This document shows positions 55,214-64,000 of a DNA stretch of 64,000 nt, piece after piece. Both the position numbers and the translations under genes were made by a program. The stretch lies in assembly GCA_037176725.1 (NCBI GenBank), contig JAZBRS010000076.1:123089001-123153000 (forward strand), in the 5' to 3' direction. The notes beneath the pieces were generated by a model. It searched no databases. It was not told the origin of the DNA and saw only the letters and a program-made list of their open reading frames with translations. The stretch's first letter is position 1, and each line of letters begins with the position of its first letter. The stretch comes from Posidonia oceanica (lineage: Eukaryota > Streptophyta > Magnoliopsida > Alismatales > Posidoniaceae).

Positions 55214-57583
55214 ATGGCTCTATCAGTTCGTCCTTCTTCTATCTCTATCGTTCCTGAGGTTCCTCCGAGGCCAGTTCCTGCATTTCATGCATCAACCTCT
55301 GCACCTCCGCCTCGACCATCGTCGCAACTGCTCACGGTTCCGACGATGGGGGCCCGTCTACCGCCTCCTGCACAACACTTGGCACAGCATGCTCCACTTC
55401 CTTCTGGTGGTCAATCCTTTGGACCGGCTGGAGCCCAGTACCTCACTGGCTCGCTGTCAGGCACCCTGCCTGCACCGCAACTGGTGCTCCGTCATCCACT
55501 CCCTATCCCAGCACAGCATGGCATTTACTCTTCTCCTCTTCACCAAGTCCAGCATCCTGCATACACTCCTGCATACACTGTCCCCCAGCACGGATACGCC
55601 GGCCATCCCGTTGCTCCACCAGGCGACACTACGGTAGATCCGGTGGAGCACTTAGGTGCGACCCATTCGGCGTATGTGCTCGCTACCCCTGCTGATCCCT
55701 CCCCTACAGCAGCAATCCCAGACCCCATCAATAACCGGATGGACGTCTTGGAGAAGGCACTACGACTATTGCAGGGTACTGAGCACCAGACCTACCAGTT
55801 CCGGGACCTCTGCTGCTTTCCAGAGGCGGTACTCCCTCCGAAGTTCAAAATCCCGGACTTCGAAAAGTATAATGGTAGGGGCTGCCCTGTAGCACACCTG
55901 AAGGCGTATTGCGGTGATCTCGCTCAGCTTCAGGCTGACGAGAGGTTGCTGATCCGCTTGTTCCAGAAGAGTTTGACCAGGCCGGCACTCAAGTGGTTCA
56001 CATCACTCGATATGTCAGCCATCAAGACTTGGAACGACCTCAGTCAGGCGTTCCTGGAGCAATACTCCTTCAACCTCGATCTTGTCCCAAAGAGGGCGGA
56101 CTTGATCGCCATCAAGCATAACTCTGGCGAGCCGTTCGGGGAGTACGTCGGCCGCTGGCGCGCCCTTGCCTCTCAGGTTCGAGATAGACCCTCTGATGAG
56201 GAGTCTATCGAGATCGTTATCAAAGGGGCGCAACCGTCTCTCGGAGCTCTGCTTAGCATCCAACCAGTCACTACTTTTGCGGCACTCATCAGAGCTGGAG
56301 CGCGCGTGGAGAGTTCTTTGTCGAGTGGCAACTTCCCAGCTCTCTCTGCGTTCGCTAAGCAGGCAGTGATCAGCAGCAACAGTGCCAACAGCAGCGCCTC
56401 CAACAGCAACAACAGCGGCAGCAACAACAACCGCCTGAAAAGGAAGGATTCGCCGAAACCCGCTGTTGCATTCGTCGATTCTCCTGCTGTGCCTGTTCGC
56501 TTGCCGTCTCAGCCTGCCCCAGCTCAGATAGTGTACGCTCCTGCATCTAGGAATCCACACACACCGCACATCACTACCACCGCTAGACCGGTCTATCCTG
56601 CCGCACCGGTCCAGCAAGGTTCACACCCAAGGCAAAGAAGACCACCCGCTGAGAGGAGGAATTTCACCCCACTGGTGGAATCACTCACGGTCATCTTGCC
56701 AAAGGTGGCATCACTCCTGAAGTTCCCGGAGGTTCGTCCGCAGCCAAGCCCTCTGCCACATTGGTTTAGGCTGGACCTCTTCTGCAATTTCCATCGAAGC
56801 GTCGGGCATTTGACGGACAATTGCTTCTCCCTGCGGAACGTAATTCAGGACTTGATCGAATCGGGAACGATTGTGATCGACACGCACGAGGCACCCATTC
56901 AAGCACACACTCATGCATCTGCCTCTCCAGCTATTCCCCCACATTCAGGCATCGTCCGCCAACCTTTACCAGAACACTCTTATCCGGGAGGGGCGGGAAC
57001 CTCAGGCGTCCACTCTGTCTTTCCTTCTGGGCCTGCTACTTCTGTAGTGGACCCTTCCGATCTTATCTCTGACATCTCTGAGCCTTTCCCAGTCAGTCTC
57101 TATCTTGCGGCAGTTGCCGGCTTTGAGTCGGGAATCCATTTGATCCGACCGCGTGCCAGGCCGGAGCGCCCTCTCGCGCCTCCCACCGTGCTCTCTCAGG
57201 CTCAATCCCCTGTACACCTCTTGGCTAGAGCCCAGCCTAGTTCTCCCATCCACCTTTTAGGGCGGCCTCAGTTACACCTTCTAGGCAGACCTCAACCTGC
57301 CCCAGCCTTCCCGCCCCAACAATCTTACCCACTAGATAGACCCCAACATCCTGTAAGTCCCCCTGCAACCCCTCTTGTGCTCGCAGCACACGCTCCAGTC
57401 GTCATTGATTTGACCCTGGATACCCATCGCGTCCCTAACAGCTACGCCACAGAAATGTGCGCGGAAGTAACGCGATCGGGGAGGGTTTATAGACCCCCAG
57501 CACCGGCAACTAGGCCAACTCACCCTGGACCTGTCATGCCCCCACCCTCAAGCCAACCCTTAGCAGATTCAACCCCGGATTAG
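55214..57583 (+). CDS. gag: Gag segment of element C, truncated by amber
   Basis: 789 codons covering the Pro-rich N-terminus, gag core (FKIPDF onward) and the CNFHRSVGH zinc-knuckle variant. Stops at TAG 57581-57583 where element A has CAG, so the protease lies beyond a secondary stop in the same frame. Confidence 0.88.
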   Translation: MALSVRPSSISIVPEVPPRPVPAFHASTSAPPPRPSSQLLTVPTMGARLPPPAQHLAQHAPLPSGGQSFGPAGAQYLTGSLSGTLPAPQLVLRHPLPIPAQHGIYSSPLHQVQHPAYTPAYTVPQHGYAGHPVAPPGDTTVDPVEHLGATHSAYVLATPADPSPTAAIPDPINNRMDVLEKALRLLQGTEHQTYQFRDLCCFPEAVLPPKFKIPDFEKYNGRGCPVAHLKAYCGDLAQLQADERLLIRLFQKSLTRPALKWFTSLDMSAIKTWNDLSQAFLEQYSFNLDLVPKRADLIAIKHNSGEPFGEYVGRWRALASQVRDRPSDEESIEIVIKGAQPSLGALLSIQPVTTFAALIRAGARVESSLSSGNFPALSAFAKQAVISSNSANSSASNSNNSGSNNNRLKRKDSPKPAVAFVDSPAVPVRLPSQPAPAQIVYAPASRNPHTPHITTTARPVYPAAPVQQGSHPRQRRPPAERRNFTPLVESLTVILPKVASLLKFPEVRPQPSPLPHWFRLDLFCNFHRSVGHLTDNCFSLRNVIQDLIESGTIVIDTHEAPIQAHTHASASPAIPPHSGIVRQPLPEHSYPGGAGTSGVHSVFPSGPATSVVDPSDLISDISEPFPVSLYLAAVAGFESGIHLIRPRARPERPLAPPTVLSQAQSPVHLLARAQPSSPIHLLGRPQLHLLGRPQPAPAFPPQQSYPLDRPQHPVSPPATPLVLAAHAPVVIDLTLDTHRVPNSYATEMCAEVTRSGRVYRPPAPATRPTHPGPVMPPPSSQPLADSTPD

Positions 57584-58297
57584 CCTGTAGTTAGCCGAAC
57601 CCCTAGCCAACCTGTAGTAACCCAGCTTCCTGTCACCACCCCTGCAGAACCTGCTAGAATCACCCCTCCAGCTGCTAGGAGAAGCCAACCTAGAGCAGAC
57701 CTAACCTCCCAGCTTAAGAAGGTTAAAGCCGACATCTCCATCTGGGATTTGATCCACACTTCTGCCGAGCACCGCGAGGCTTTTCTTCGCGTGTTCCAGG
57801 CCGCTCGTGTGTCCCAGTCCATTGAGCCTTCTGCCTTGGAGAGTATGGTTGGGTTAATCGCGGAGCCCCAGGTCATCTCTTTTACAAGCGATGAGCTACC
57901 TCCGGCAGGGATTAATCATAACCAGCCCCTATTCGTCACGGTGCAGTCCAAAAACTTTTGCATTCCCCTAACACTGGTTGATAATGGGTCAGGCCTTAAC
58001 GTCTGCCCCTTGCGTACAGCAACCAAACTCGGATTCAAAGCCGAGGATATCACGCCAGCCGTGAAGGGAATGACTGCTTTTGACAACACTCACCATGACG
58101 CTCTAGGGATTCTGATCATCCCTCTGGCTATCGGTCCAGTCGTCTTCGACGTAGAATTCTATGTCGTCGACTTGAAGCCTAACTTCAATCTTCTGCTTGG
58201 GCACCCTTGGCTCCACAAGCATCAGGTCCTTCCTTCAACCCTCCATCGAATGATAAAGTACCGTCGTGGCGATGATGTCATCGTCGTCATGGCATAG
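57584..58297 (+). pseudogene. pro: Protease segment of element C
   Basis: In frame with gag after the amber. It carries the Asp-Asn-Gly-Ser protease active site (VDNGSGLNV) and the LLGHPWLHKH motif, then ends at TAG 58295-58297, where A has GAG. The active-site region is intact but separated from gag by a stop. Confidence 0.85.
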
Positions 58298-60046
58298 AAC
58301 TTTGAGAAGGAGCGGATTGAAGCGATCTCTCCCGTGTCTTCGCAATCTATCCCGTTTGACCCCGAGACTTCTGAAGCCCTCTATCGCGTTAACCGGTGTG
58401 AGTCAGTTAACTTCGTTCCTGATCTTGAACGTGTCAACTCCTTGACCGTTCACAGCAACCCCTTTCGAATGGTCGAGAATGTATGTCACAGGTGGGGTTA
58501 CGTAAAGGGTACGCCACTCGGGCGTCACGGCCAAGGGATCGCGGAGCCGATCGTAGCAGTGGAGCGAAGGAAATCTGAAGGCCTTGGCTACGAACCCAAG
58601 CCCAACGAAGATCACTGCTTCCAACTCAAAGATCGTGCACCAGCCATCCCCAGAGACCTCACTAACTTTACCAGTGTAGGAATTCTGGGATCAACCGACC
58701 ACCAAGCCACAGCGCCGGCAGAGGATTGGGTGTGTATTGAGGACTACTACTCGGATGAGGAGTAGTCTGATGCAACAGAGGCAGTCCCAATCAACTCAGC
58801 AGAAACAGTGGTCAGAGCAGAGGCCCCATAGTCAGTTTATTTAGCTCTCCCTCTGGCAAAAACAGCAGGCAGCTCAACAGGCCCTGTGGTAGATGCAAGT
58901 TCTCATCCTTTTGCAGCCACATCAGCTCCTCAAGATCAGACAGCAGCAGTACAGGAGTCAGAAACACTCCTCTTAGCAGAACCAAGTATGCTACTAGCGG
59001 TCACAGCAACATCAGTGCCACTGCCCCCATCTCTGGAGGGGCAGTCTATCAACTCAGTCAGCAGCGTGGCCCAGCCCGCTCCTTCAGCATCATCTTCAGG
59101 AATGCAGCTGGCGCAGTCTGCTCCGCATTCTCCTGACAACCTGCAGCAGCTCTCATGGCAAGACCCTATGGCGTCAGAGGCTGCGCTCTCTCAGTTACGG
59201 CCCGATACAAAAGGCCAACTGAGCACTACATTATCTGGGCCCTTGAGCCCTCCAAAGAGCACCCATGCTTATTCTCCGACAGTGACCCTGGAAGCTTATT
59301 CATCAGTAGCACCGCTGGCCTGTCTGTTTGGGCCTTCTACATCTGAACTGCCATCAGCGGACGCGCCCGTGAACCAGATCATGCAGACTCCAAGGGCGGC
59401 GATCCATCCTGCAGCCGGGCCAGTGCCGCAGGCCCCCGGCGCCTACTACGTCGACTCCCCCTCAGACGAAGAAGAAGGAGTGGCGATAGAAGCCCAGGTC
59501 GATTCTTGGATGTCCGACTTAGAGTTGCTTTATCAAGAACAGCTCAAGTCGATAGCAGAAGACCTGGCAGACCGTCAAGCTGCAAAAAGGAAAGGAAAAG
59601 CCGTAGTTACGGATCCTCCTCTGCAAGAAGACCATGCTTCTATCATGGTCCTAGAAGACTCAGCAGCGCCGGACTCCCCTAGACCAGATGAGCTCATCAC
59701 TCTTCAACCAGAAGGCGGGTCTAGGTGGTTTGTGCAACCCATGCCTCACCTGAGCAATGCATCGAGCGGTAGTGATCAAATTAGCCGCCAGTCCGGCATA
59801 TCCTCCACGAGCACACTAGAAGACCCAGAGGGAGGGGCATCAGCAGCAGAGCAGAATGCCTTTGCAGTAGAGCTGTTAACAGCCTCAGCAGCAGAACAGT
59901 CAGCACCATCAACAGCAGAATCATCAAGGCCCCTCCACATCAGCTGCACAGCATGTCTTCGCCATGGCCTTTCTCCACCTGGGGGATCGATGTCATTGGC
60001 GCCATCCACCCTGCTGCTTCAAATGGTCATCGTTACATTCTGGTAG
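58298..60046 (+). pseudogene. pol: Linker and truncated pol N-terminus of element C
   Basis: Same frame, with further ambers at 58763-58765 and 58829-58831 (both CAG in A). It includes the G-patch-like part and the acidic linker, and reads through the position where A has its stop at 23064 (C has CAG). At about 59930 a deletion joins it to integrase sequence in another frame, giving about 38 missense codons to 60046. No RT motif remains. Confidence 0.88.
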
Positions 60047-60825
60047 CGATCGATTACTTTACCAAGTGGGTGGAAGTAGCCTCTTACAGGACAGTCACCG
60101 CTGCGGCAACAGAAAAATTTATCAGAAACAATATTGTTGCCCGATATGGGGTCCCGCACTCTGTCATCTCTGAAAACGGCTCAAACTTCATCGCCAAAAG
60201 GATCGAAGAATACCTGCAAAGTCTCAAGATCAAGCACCATCGATCCTCGCCCTATCGGCCTCAGATGAACGGAGCAGTGGAATCTGCAAACAAGAACATT
60301 GTCAAGATTCTGAAGAAAATGGCAGAAATCCACAAGGATTGGCACGACAAACTCCCGTACGCACTCTGGGCGTACAGGACATCAATTTGGACCTCTACAG
60401 GAGCCAACCCGTACTCTCTAGTGTACGGCATGGAAGCGGTGTTACCTGTTGAAGTGGAAATCCCCTCTCTGCGGATCCTGCGGGAAGCTAAGTTGGAAGA
60501 GGCAGAATGGGTCGAAGACCGCTGCGTCCAACTAAACTTGATTGATGAGCACAGATTGCAAGCCATGCACAACGCTCGCTGCTATCAGAAGCGGATGGCC
60601 AGAGCATTCTTGAAGAAGGTCCAGCCCAGAAGCTTCCAGTCAGGGGACCTTGTCTTGCGCGCCGTTCATTTGCCCGACGGTCGAGGGAAATTCCGACCCA
60701 ATTGGCGTGGCCCCTTTGTGGTCAAGCAGATCTTTTCGGGAGGCGCTGTAACCCTTGAGGATATGGACCAGGTCGAGCAGTCTGAGCCCGTCAACCTCTG
60801 CTATCTGAAGAGATACTATCAGTAG
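59931..60825 (+). pseudogene. int: Integrase core and C-terminus of element C
   Basis: Begins at the deletion junction, first internal Met codon 59953. The HHCC zinc finger is gone. Core residues: Asp at 59989-59991, the second Asp position reads GAA Glu (60172-60174, SENGSNF), Glu at 60280-60282. The C-terminal GDLVLR and WRGPFVV region is intact to TAG 60823-60825. Loss of the N-terminal domain and the Asp to Glu change make activity unlikely. Confidence 0.88.
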
Positions 60826-62304
60826 CCAAAAGCGGCCCCGTTGCGGATGCCCTTCTCCCACCTGCACTTGCATTCTCGCCTTCTTGCTTCAATTCTACTT
60901 CAAATCATCATCATCACCCTTTCAACTCTTGCATTCCTTCTTTTCAAATCATCATCATCATCCTCTCAAACGTCGCATCTTCTGCCCGGTGATGACAACC
61001 GGAAGTGCTTGCTTGCTCTGGAAAGAGTCACCCTGCCTCACCTGGCACTACTTAGATGTCTTAGCAAGTGAGGGAGCCACCACCAATAAGGACAGGCGAA
61101 TCGCCTAATCTCGCGAGGACATACACCTCTGAGGGAGAAAAAAAATGTTAGGTTGTGAGCTTGAAAAAAAAGTGAGAATAGACATCTAGGTTTGGGCACC
61201 TCCAAGGAACAGAAGACGAAGACAGAAGCCGGCCCTAGAGATAGGGGTGTGCAGTCTAACCCTGCTCCTTCTACCCATCACACAGCAGACCCAAAGCCTA
61301 AATCCATTACAATTCAAGCACCCTTCTTTTGCCACCAGAATGGGGATAGCAAAAGCCTGAAAAAAAAAGAGAGGAAAAAGATCAAGCAAAAAAAAAAAAA
61401 GCAAAAAAAAAAGGAAAAAAGAGATAGAACAAGAACAAAAACAAAAAGGAGAAAAGCAAGCAAAAAAAAAAAAAAAAAAGAGAAGAAGAAAAAGGCAAGG
61501 GTAGCCTAAAAAAACACAGGCACCGTTGTCCCCCATACTTTACTAGAGATCCCCAGTATGTCAAGCCTGAAAAAGGGGTCTACCACATCCTCCCAAGAGC
61601 AAACACATACCTTCTCCTAGTTAGGGGCAGAGAAAGACTGCATACCTATGAGGGAGAAACCTTTCAAAAAAAAGAGAGCTGAATGAATAGGTGTAGGTCC
61701 TGAGAGTGCAGCCAGTAGCCTGTCCTCACCATATCACCACCTATAATGCCAACAACCTGTTCCGGAGTGCCACCAATAAGCCGAGAGTCTGAGTAGGACC
61801 CAGTGAGTCAAGGACCGCTCCCTTCCTCTGCAGCAGGCACCAAAGCACTCCGTACGCTGAGGGCACTCAAGCATCCACCCAAGCATACTCATCCATCTAA
61901 GCATACTACTCATCTTCATAAGCATATCACCTGCATCATGCATACATGCATCCTCTTTCATTCCTTTCCTCTTCCATCAATCTCTCCCGCTCTGCAACGC
62001 GCTTTGGCCCTGAGACAGTACTCCTCCCCAGCAGAGCGCATCGACGACACTCAAGCTGCGTCGGTCCAGATCACCTGCCGGCCCTCGCCCCCGCATTCGC
62101 CGGACTGCTGCCAATTCCCTTTGTTTATTTGTGCTTAATTGCTATGTTCTGTTATCAACTGCTGAATGCATATGGAACTACATTTTCAGTCTCAGCTTCT
62201 GCTTGTTGTCAAAGATTATATGCTTGCGAGATCTGACTGTTTATTGATAGCAGGTACTTTCAAGTTTCTGCAGCTATCTGCCTGTCCCTCTGCAAATAAG
62301 TATA
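60826..62304 (+). other. Spacer with A-rich tract, element C
   Basis: Collinear with 27455-28927. The A-rich tract at about 61360-61500 is longer and more homopolymeric than in A. No gene supported. Confidence 0.7.
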
Positions 62305-63507
62305 ATGGGTTTTCCTACTCTGCTGACTCCCGCACATTGCTCGGAAACCCTGCGAGAATGGATCAGCAGGCTCACTCAGATAGACTGTGAAAAGTTGCGC
62401 CTGTGGGGCATACCAACCAAGCTGCTAAAGGCTGCTGATGTGGAGGTCAGCCGTCACCTTCTGTGTGCCGCCGCGAGATTCTGGAAGCCGGCGCATCATG
62501 TCTTCCGCTTCAACAAAACTGAGCTGACACCTACACTGGAAGAGGTGCGTCGGATATGCGGCTTTTCAAAGATCTTGGGGCCACCTGCTTTCATGAGGCG
62601 CGACGGATATCTCCGGGTCTTGAACCAACTGACTGGTCTCTCCACTCAAGACTGCCAACAGAACCTAATCTGCACCAGTGGACCAGAGCCTATGCTTCGC
62701 CTTGCACACTTTGATGATATCTTGAACAAGCGTGCTGACCTCGGAGACGAGCTGTGGCTCCGAGGATTCGTCATCCGCTTCCTGGGCGAACTAATCTTTA
62801 CTCATGGCCGACTGACAGTGGCCATCGAGGTCGTAGAAATTGCACTAGCTGTGGTGACCCAGCACATAGACCTGGCACCAGTCGTCTTGGCAGAGACCTA
62901 TCGCGGGCTGGACCGCATTTCTCATCGCTGCCGCCACTTCCACGGTTGCGGAGCACTCATACAAGTCTGGCTGATCGTGCATTTAGAGATGGACCTTCTG
63001 TGCCCTCAAGTGCATGCTTTCGAAGCTTACTGCAGCAGCGCCCGTACCAGAGCAGACAAGAGCGTCAAAGACGAGTACAAGAGGCTGTCAGCACTGACTG
63101 ACGACGCTGTGATTTGGCGCATCGTTCCTTCTGCAGCAGAGCCATTCACAATCTTCTTCAGCGCGCGTGACACGTGGCTGATCATTCTTCCAGGCTTCAC
63201 AGCAGGCGTAGAGTACCATCCAATCAGAGTCATGCGCCAGTTCGGCTTCCAGCAGGGCGCCTTCATTGACAGTACAGCGCCCGAGCTTCTACAGACTAAT
63301 CCTCTCAGCACCACTGCCCCGACCAAGAAGCTCGCTAGTCTGATGCAGCACGGGGTCCAATCTACAGACGTTGCAGTTGTGAGAGGTACTGGATGCACTC
63401 CTGATTATGAAGCCGAAGTCCGACAGCTCTGGCCAATCACTGAAGTTCCGCCAGGCGGCCCCCTATTCCCCGACTCCAGGCAGCCAAAGAAGGCCCAGGT
63501 TGACTAG
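62305..63507 (+). CDS. Extra ORF: plant-mobile-domain/Ogre-ORF1-like protein, element C
   Basis: 400 codons, same start context (ATAATGG), length and stop as the copy in A at 28928-30130, with only scattered amino-acid differences. The PTLEEV signature and basic C-terminus (QPKKAQVD) are kept. It is uninterrupted although gag-pol of this element has several stops and a large deletion. Function unknown; assignment is by motif resemblance. Confidence 0.75.
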   Translation: MGFPTLLTPAHCSETLREWISRLTQIDCEKLRLWGIPTKLLKAADVEVSRHLLCAAARFWKPAHHVFRFNKTELTPTLEEVRRICGFSKILGPPAFMRRDGYLRVLNQLTGLSTQDCQQNLICTSGPEPMLRLAHFDDILNKRADLGDELWLRGFVIRFLGELIFTHGRLTVAIEVVEIALAVVTQHIDLAPVVLAETYRGLDRISHRCRHFHGCGALIQVWLIVHLEMDLLCPQVHAFEAYCSSARTRADKSVKDEYKRLSALTDDAVIWRIVPSAAEPFTIFFSARDTWLIILPGFTAGVEYHPIRVMRQFGFQQGAFIDSTAPELLQTNPLSTTAPTKKLASLMQHGVQSTDVAVVRGTGCTPDYEAEVRQLWPITEVPPGGPLFPDSRQPKKAQVD

Positions 63508-64000
63508 GCCCTTGTGCGACCATCATGTGGTCTTCCTTCAAAATTGTGCTGTACGTTTCTGGCCTGCCACAGGCATTGTACTTATCAAGATCATATCAAT
63601 GGAAACTGTTTCTGCTTTCTGCTTGCACATCAAGACTCTTTGCTGCATTGCATATCATTATCATCATTATCTTGGGCCCTCTAATCAGACTTGCAGACAT
63701 CCCAACGCGGCGAAGTCCTCAACACCCAATCCGGAGCCCAGAGCATCTGTAGGCCCGCGACACCAAGCTCCGCCGTCTGGCATCCCCAGCTGGTCATCCC
63801 CGGTTGGATCATTATCTCTGCGGGATGGCACCCCAAACAGCCCGGCGAAAGGTCCGTCAACCTGTCATCCTCCTCAGCTGTTCATCCTCAGCTGAGTCCC
63901 TTGCGGGCTGGCACCCCAAACTGCCCGGCGATGGGTTCGTCAACCTATCATCCATCTGCTCGCTTATCTGTCTTTGCATCCTGATGCCCGGGACGCACCG
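63508..64000 (+). other. Start of the 3' UTR of element C
   Basis: Matches 30131 onward of element A, including the two old degenerate 114-bp units (about 63820-63960). The window ends before the main repeat arrays, polypurine tract and 3' LTR. Confidence 0.8.

Larger units (their letters stand above)
47507..64000 (+). mobile_element. Element C: Tat/Ogre-like retrotransposon, internally deleted, runs off the window
   Basis: Same family and layout as element A. Internal parts look very similar to A, while the middle of the LTR is clearly more different. Contains 5' LTR, PBS, leader, gag-pro with extra stops, a truncated pol N-terminal part fused out of frame to the integrase core, the A-rich spacer, the extra ORF and the start of the 3' UTR. 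The deletion removes RT, both RNases H and the integrase zinc finger, so the copy cannot be autonomous. Confidence 0.94.

Overview
The window is heterochromatin-type DNA from a land plant, probably one with a large genome. No cellular protein-coding gene, rRNA or tRNA was recognised. Everything is either a tandem satellite or part of very large Ty3/gypsy LTR retrotransposons of the Tat clade (Ogre-like). The evidence for Tat is LTRs of about 5.8 kb, a primer-binding site starting TGGCGACTC, a degenerate gypsy-type RNase H followed by a second RNase H, a DD35E integrase, and an extra ORF outside gag-pol. The sequence does not identify the species.

Layout. (1) 1-11519: satellite array, 81-bp monomer. 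(2) 11520-40243: complete retrotransposon A (28,724 bp) with both LTRs and a perfect 5-bp target duplication CCAGG, inserted into the satellite. (3) 40249-45454: the same satellite array continues. (4) 45455-47506: first ~2.05 kb of an LTR from a divergent relative (element B). (5) 47507-64000: element C, same family as A, inserted into the LTR of B. Its 5' LTR, internal region and the start of its 3' UTR are in the window; its 3' LTR lies outside. The inferred order is satellite first, then A and B into satellite, then C into B.

Elements A and C share one plan: LTR, PBS, ~1.3-kb leader, gag split by an in-frame amber codon, protease, reverse transcriptase, gypsy RNase H, second (Tat-specific) RNase H, integrase, a ~1.5-kb spacer with an A-rich tract, a 400-codon ORF resembling the plant-mobile-domain/Ogre ORF1 type, then a long 3' UTR built of tandem repeats and hairpins. 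In A, pol is broken by two stops and a frameshift. In C, gag-pro has extra amber codons, about 2.7 kb covering RT to the integrase zinc finger is deleted, and the second integrase catalytic Asp codon reads Glu. The 400-codon ORF is open in both copies.

The most unusual signals are: (a) a field of short hairpins in the 3' UTR of A whose stems change in a compensatory way; (b) a predicted foldback spanning the polypurine tract and the 3' LTR edge; (c) a similar GATAAG...CTTATC hairpin in both the satellite monomer and the 3' UTR; (d) a very conserved block in the LTR ending in a canonical splice donor, matched by a branch point and acceptor just before gag; (e) stop codons that mostly arise by CAG to TAG change. 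All comparisons were made by eye, so identity levels are qualitative.
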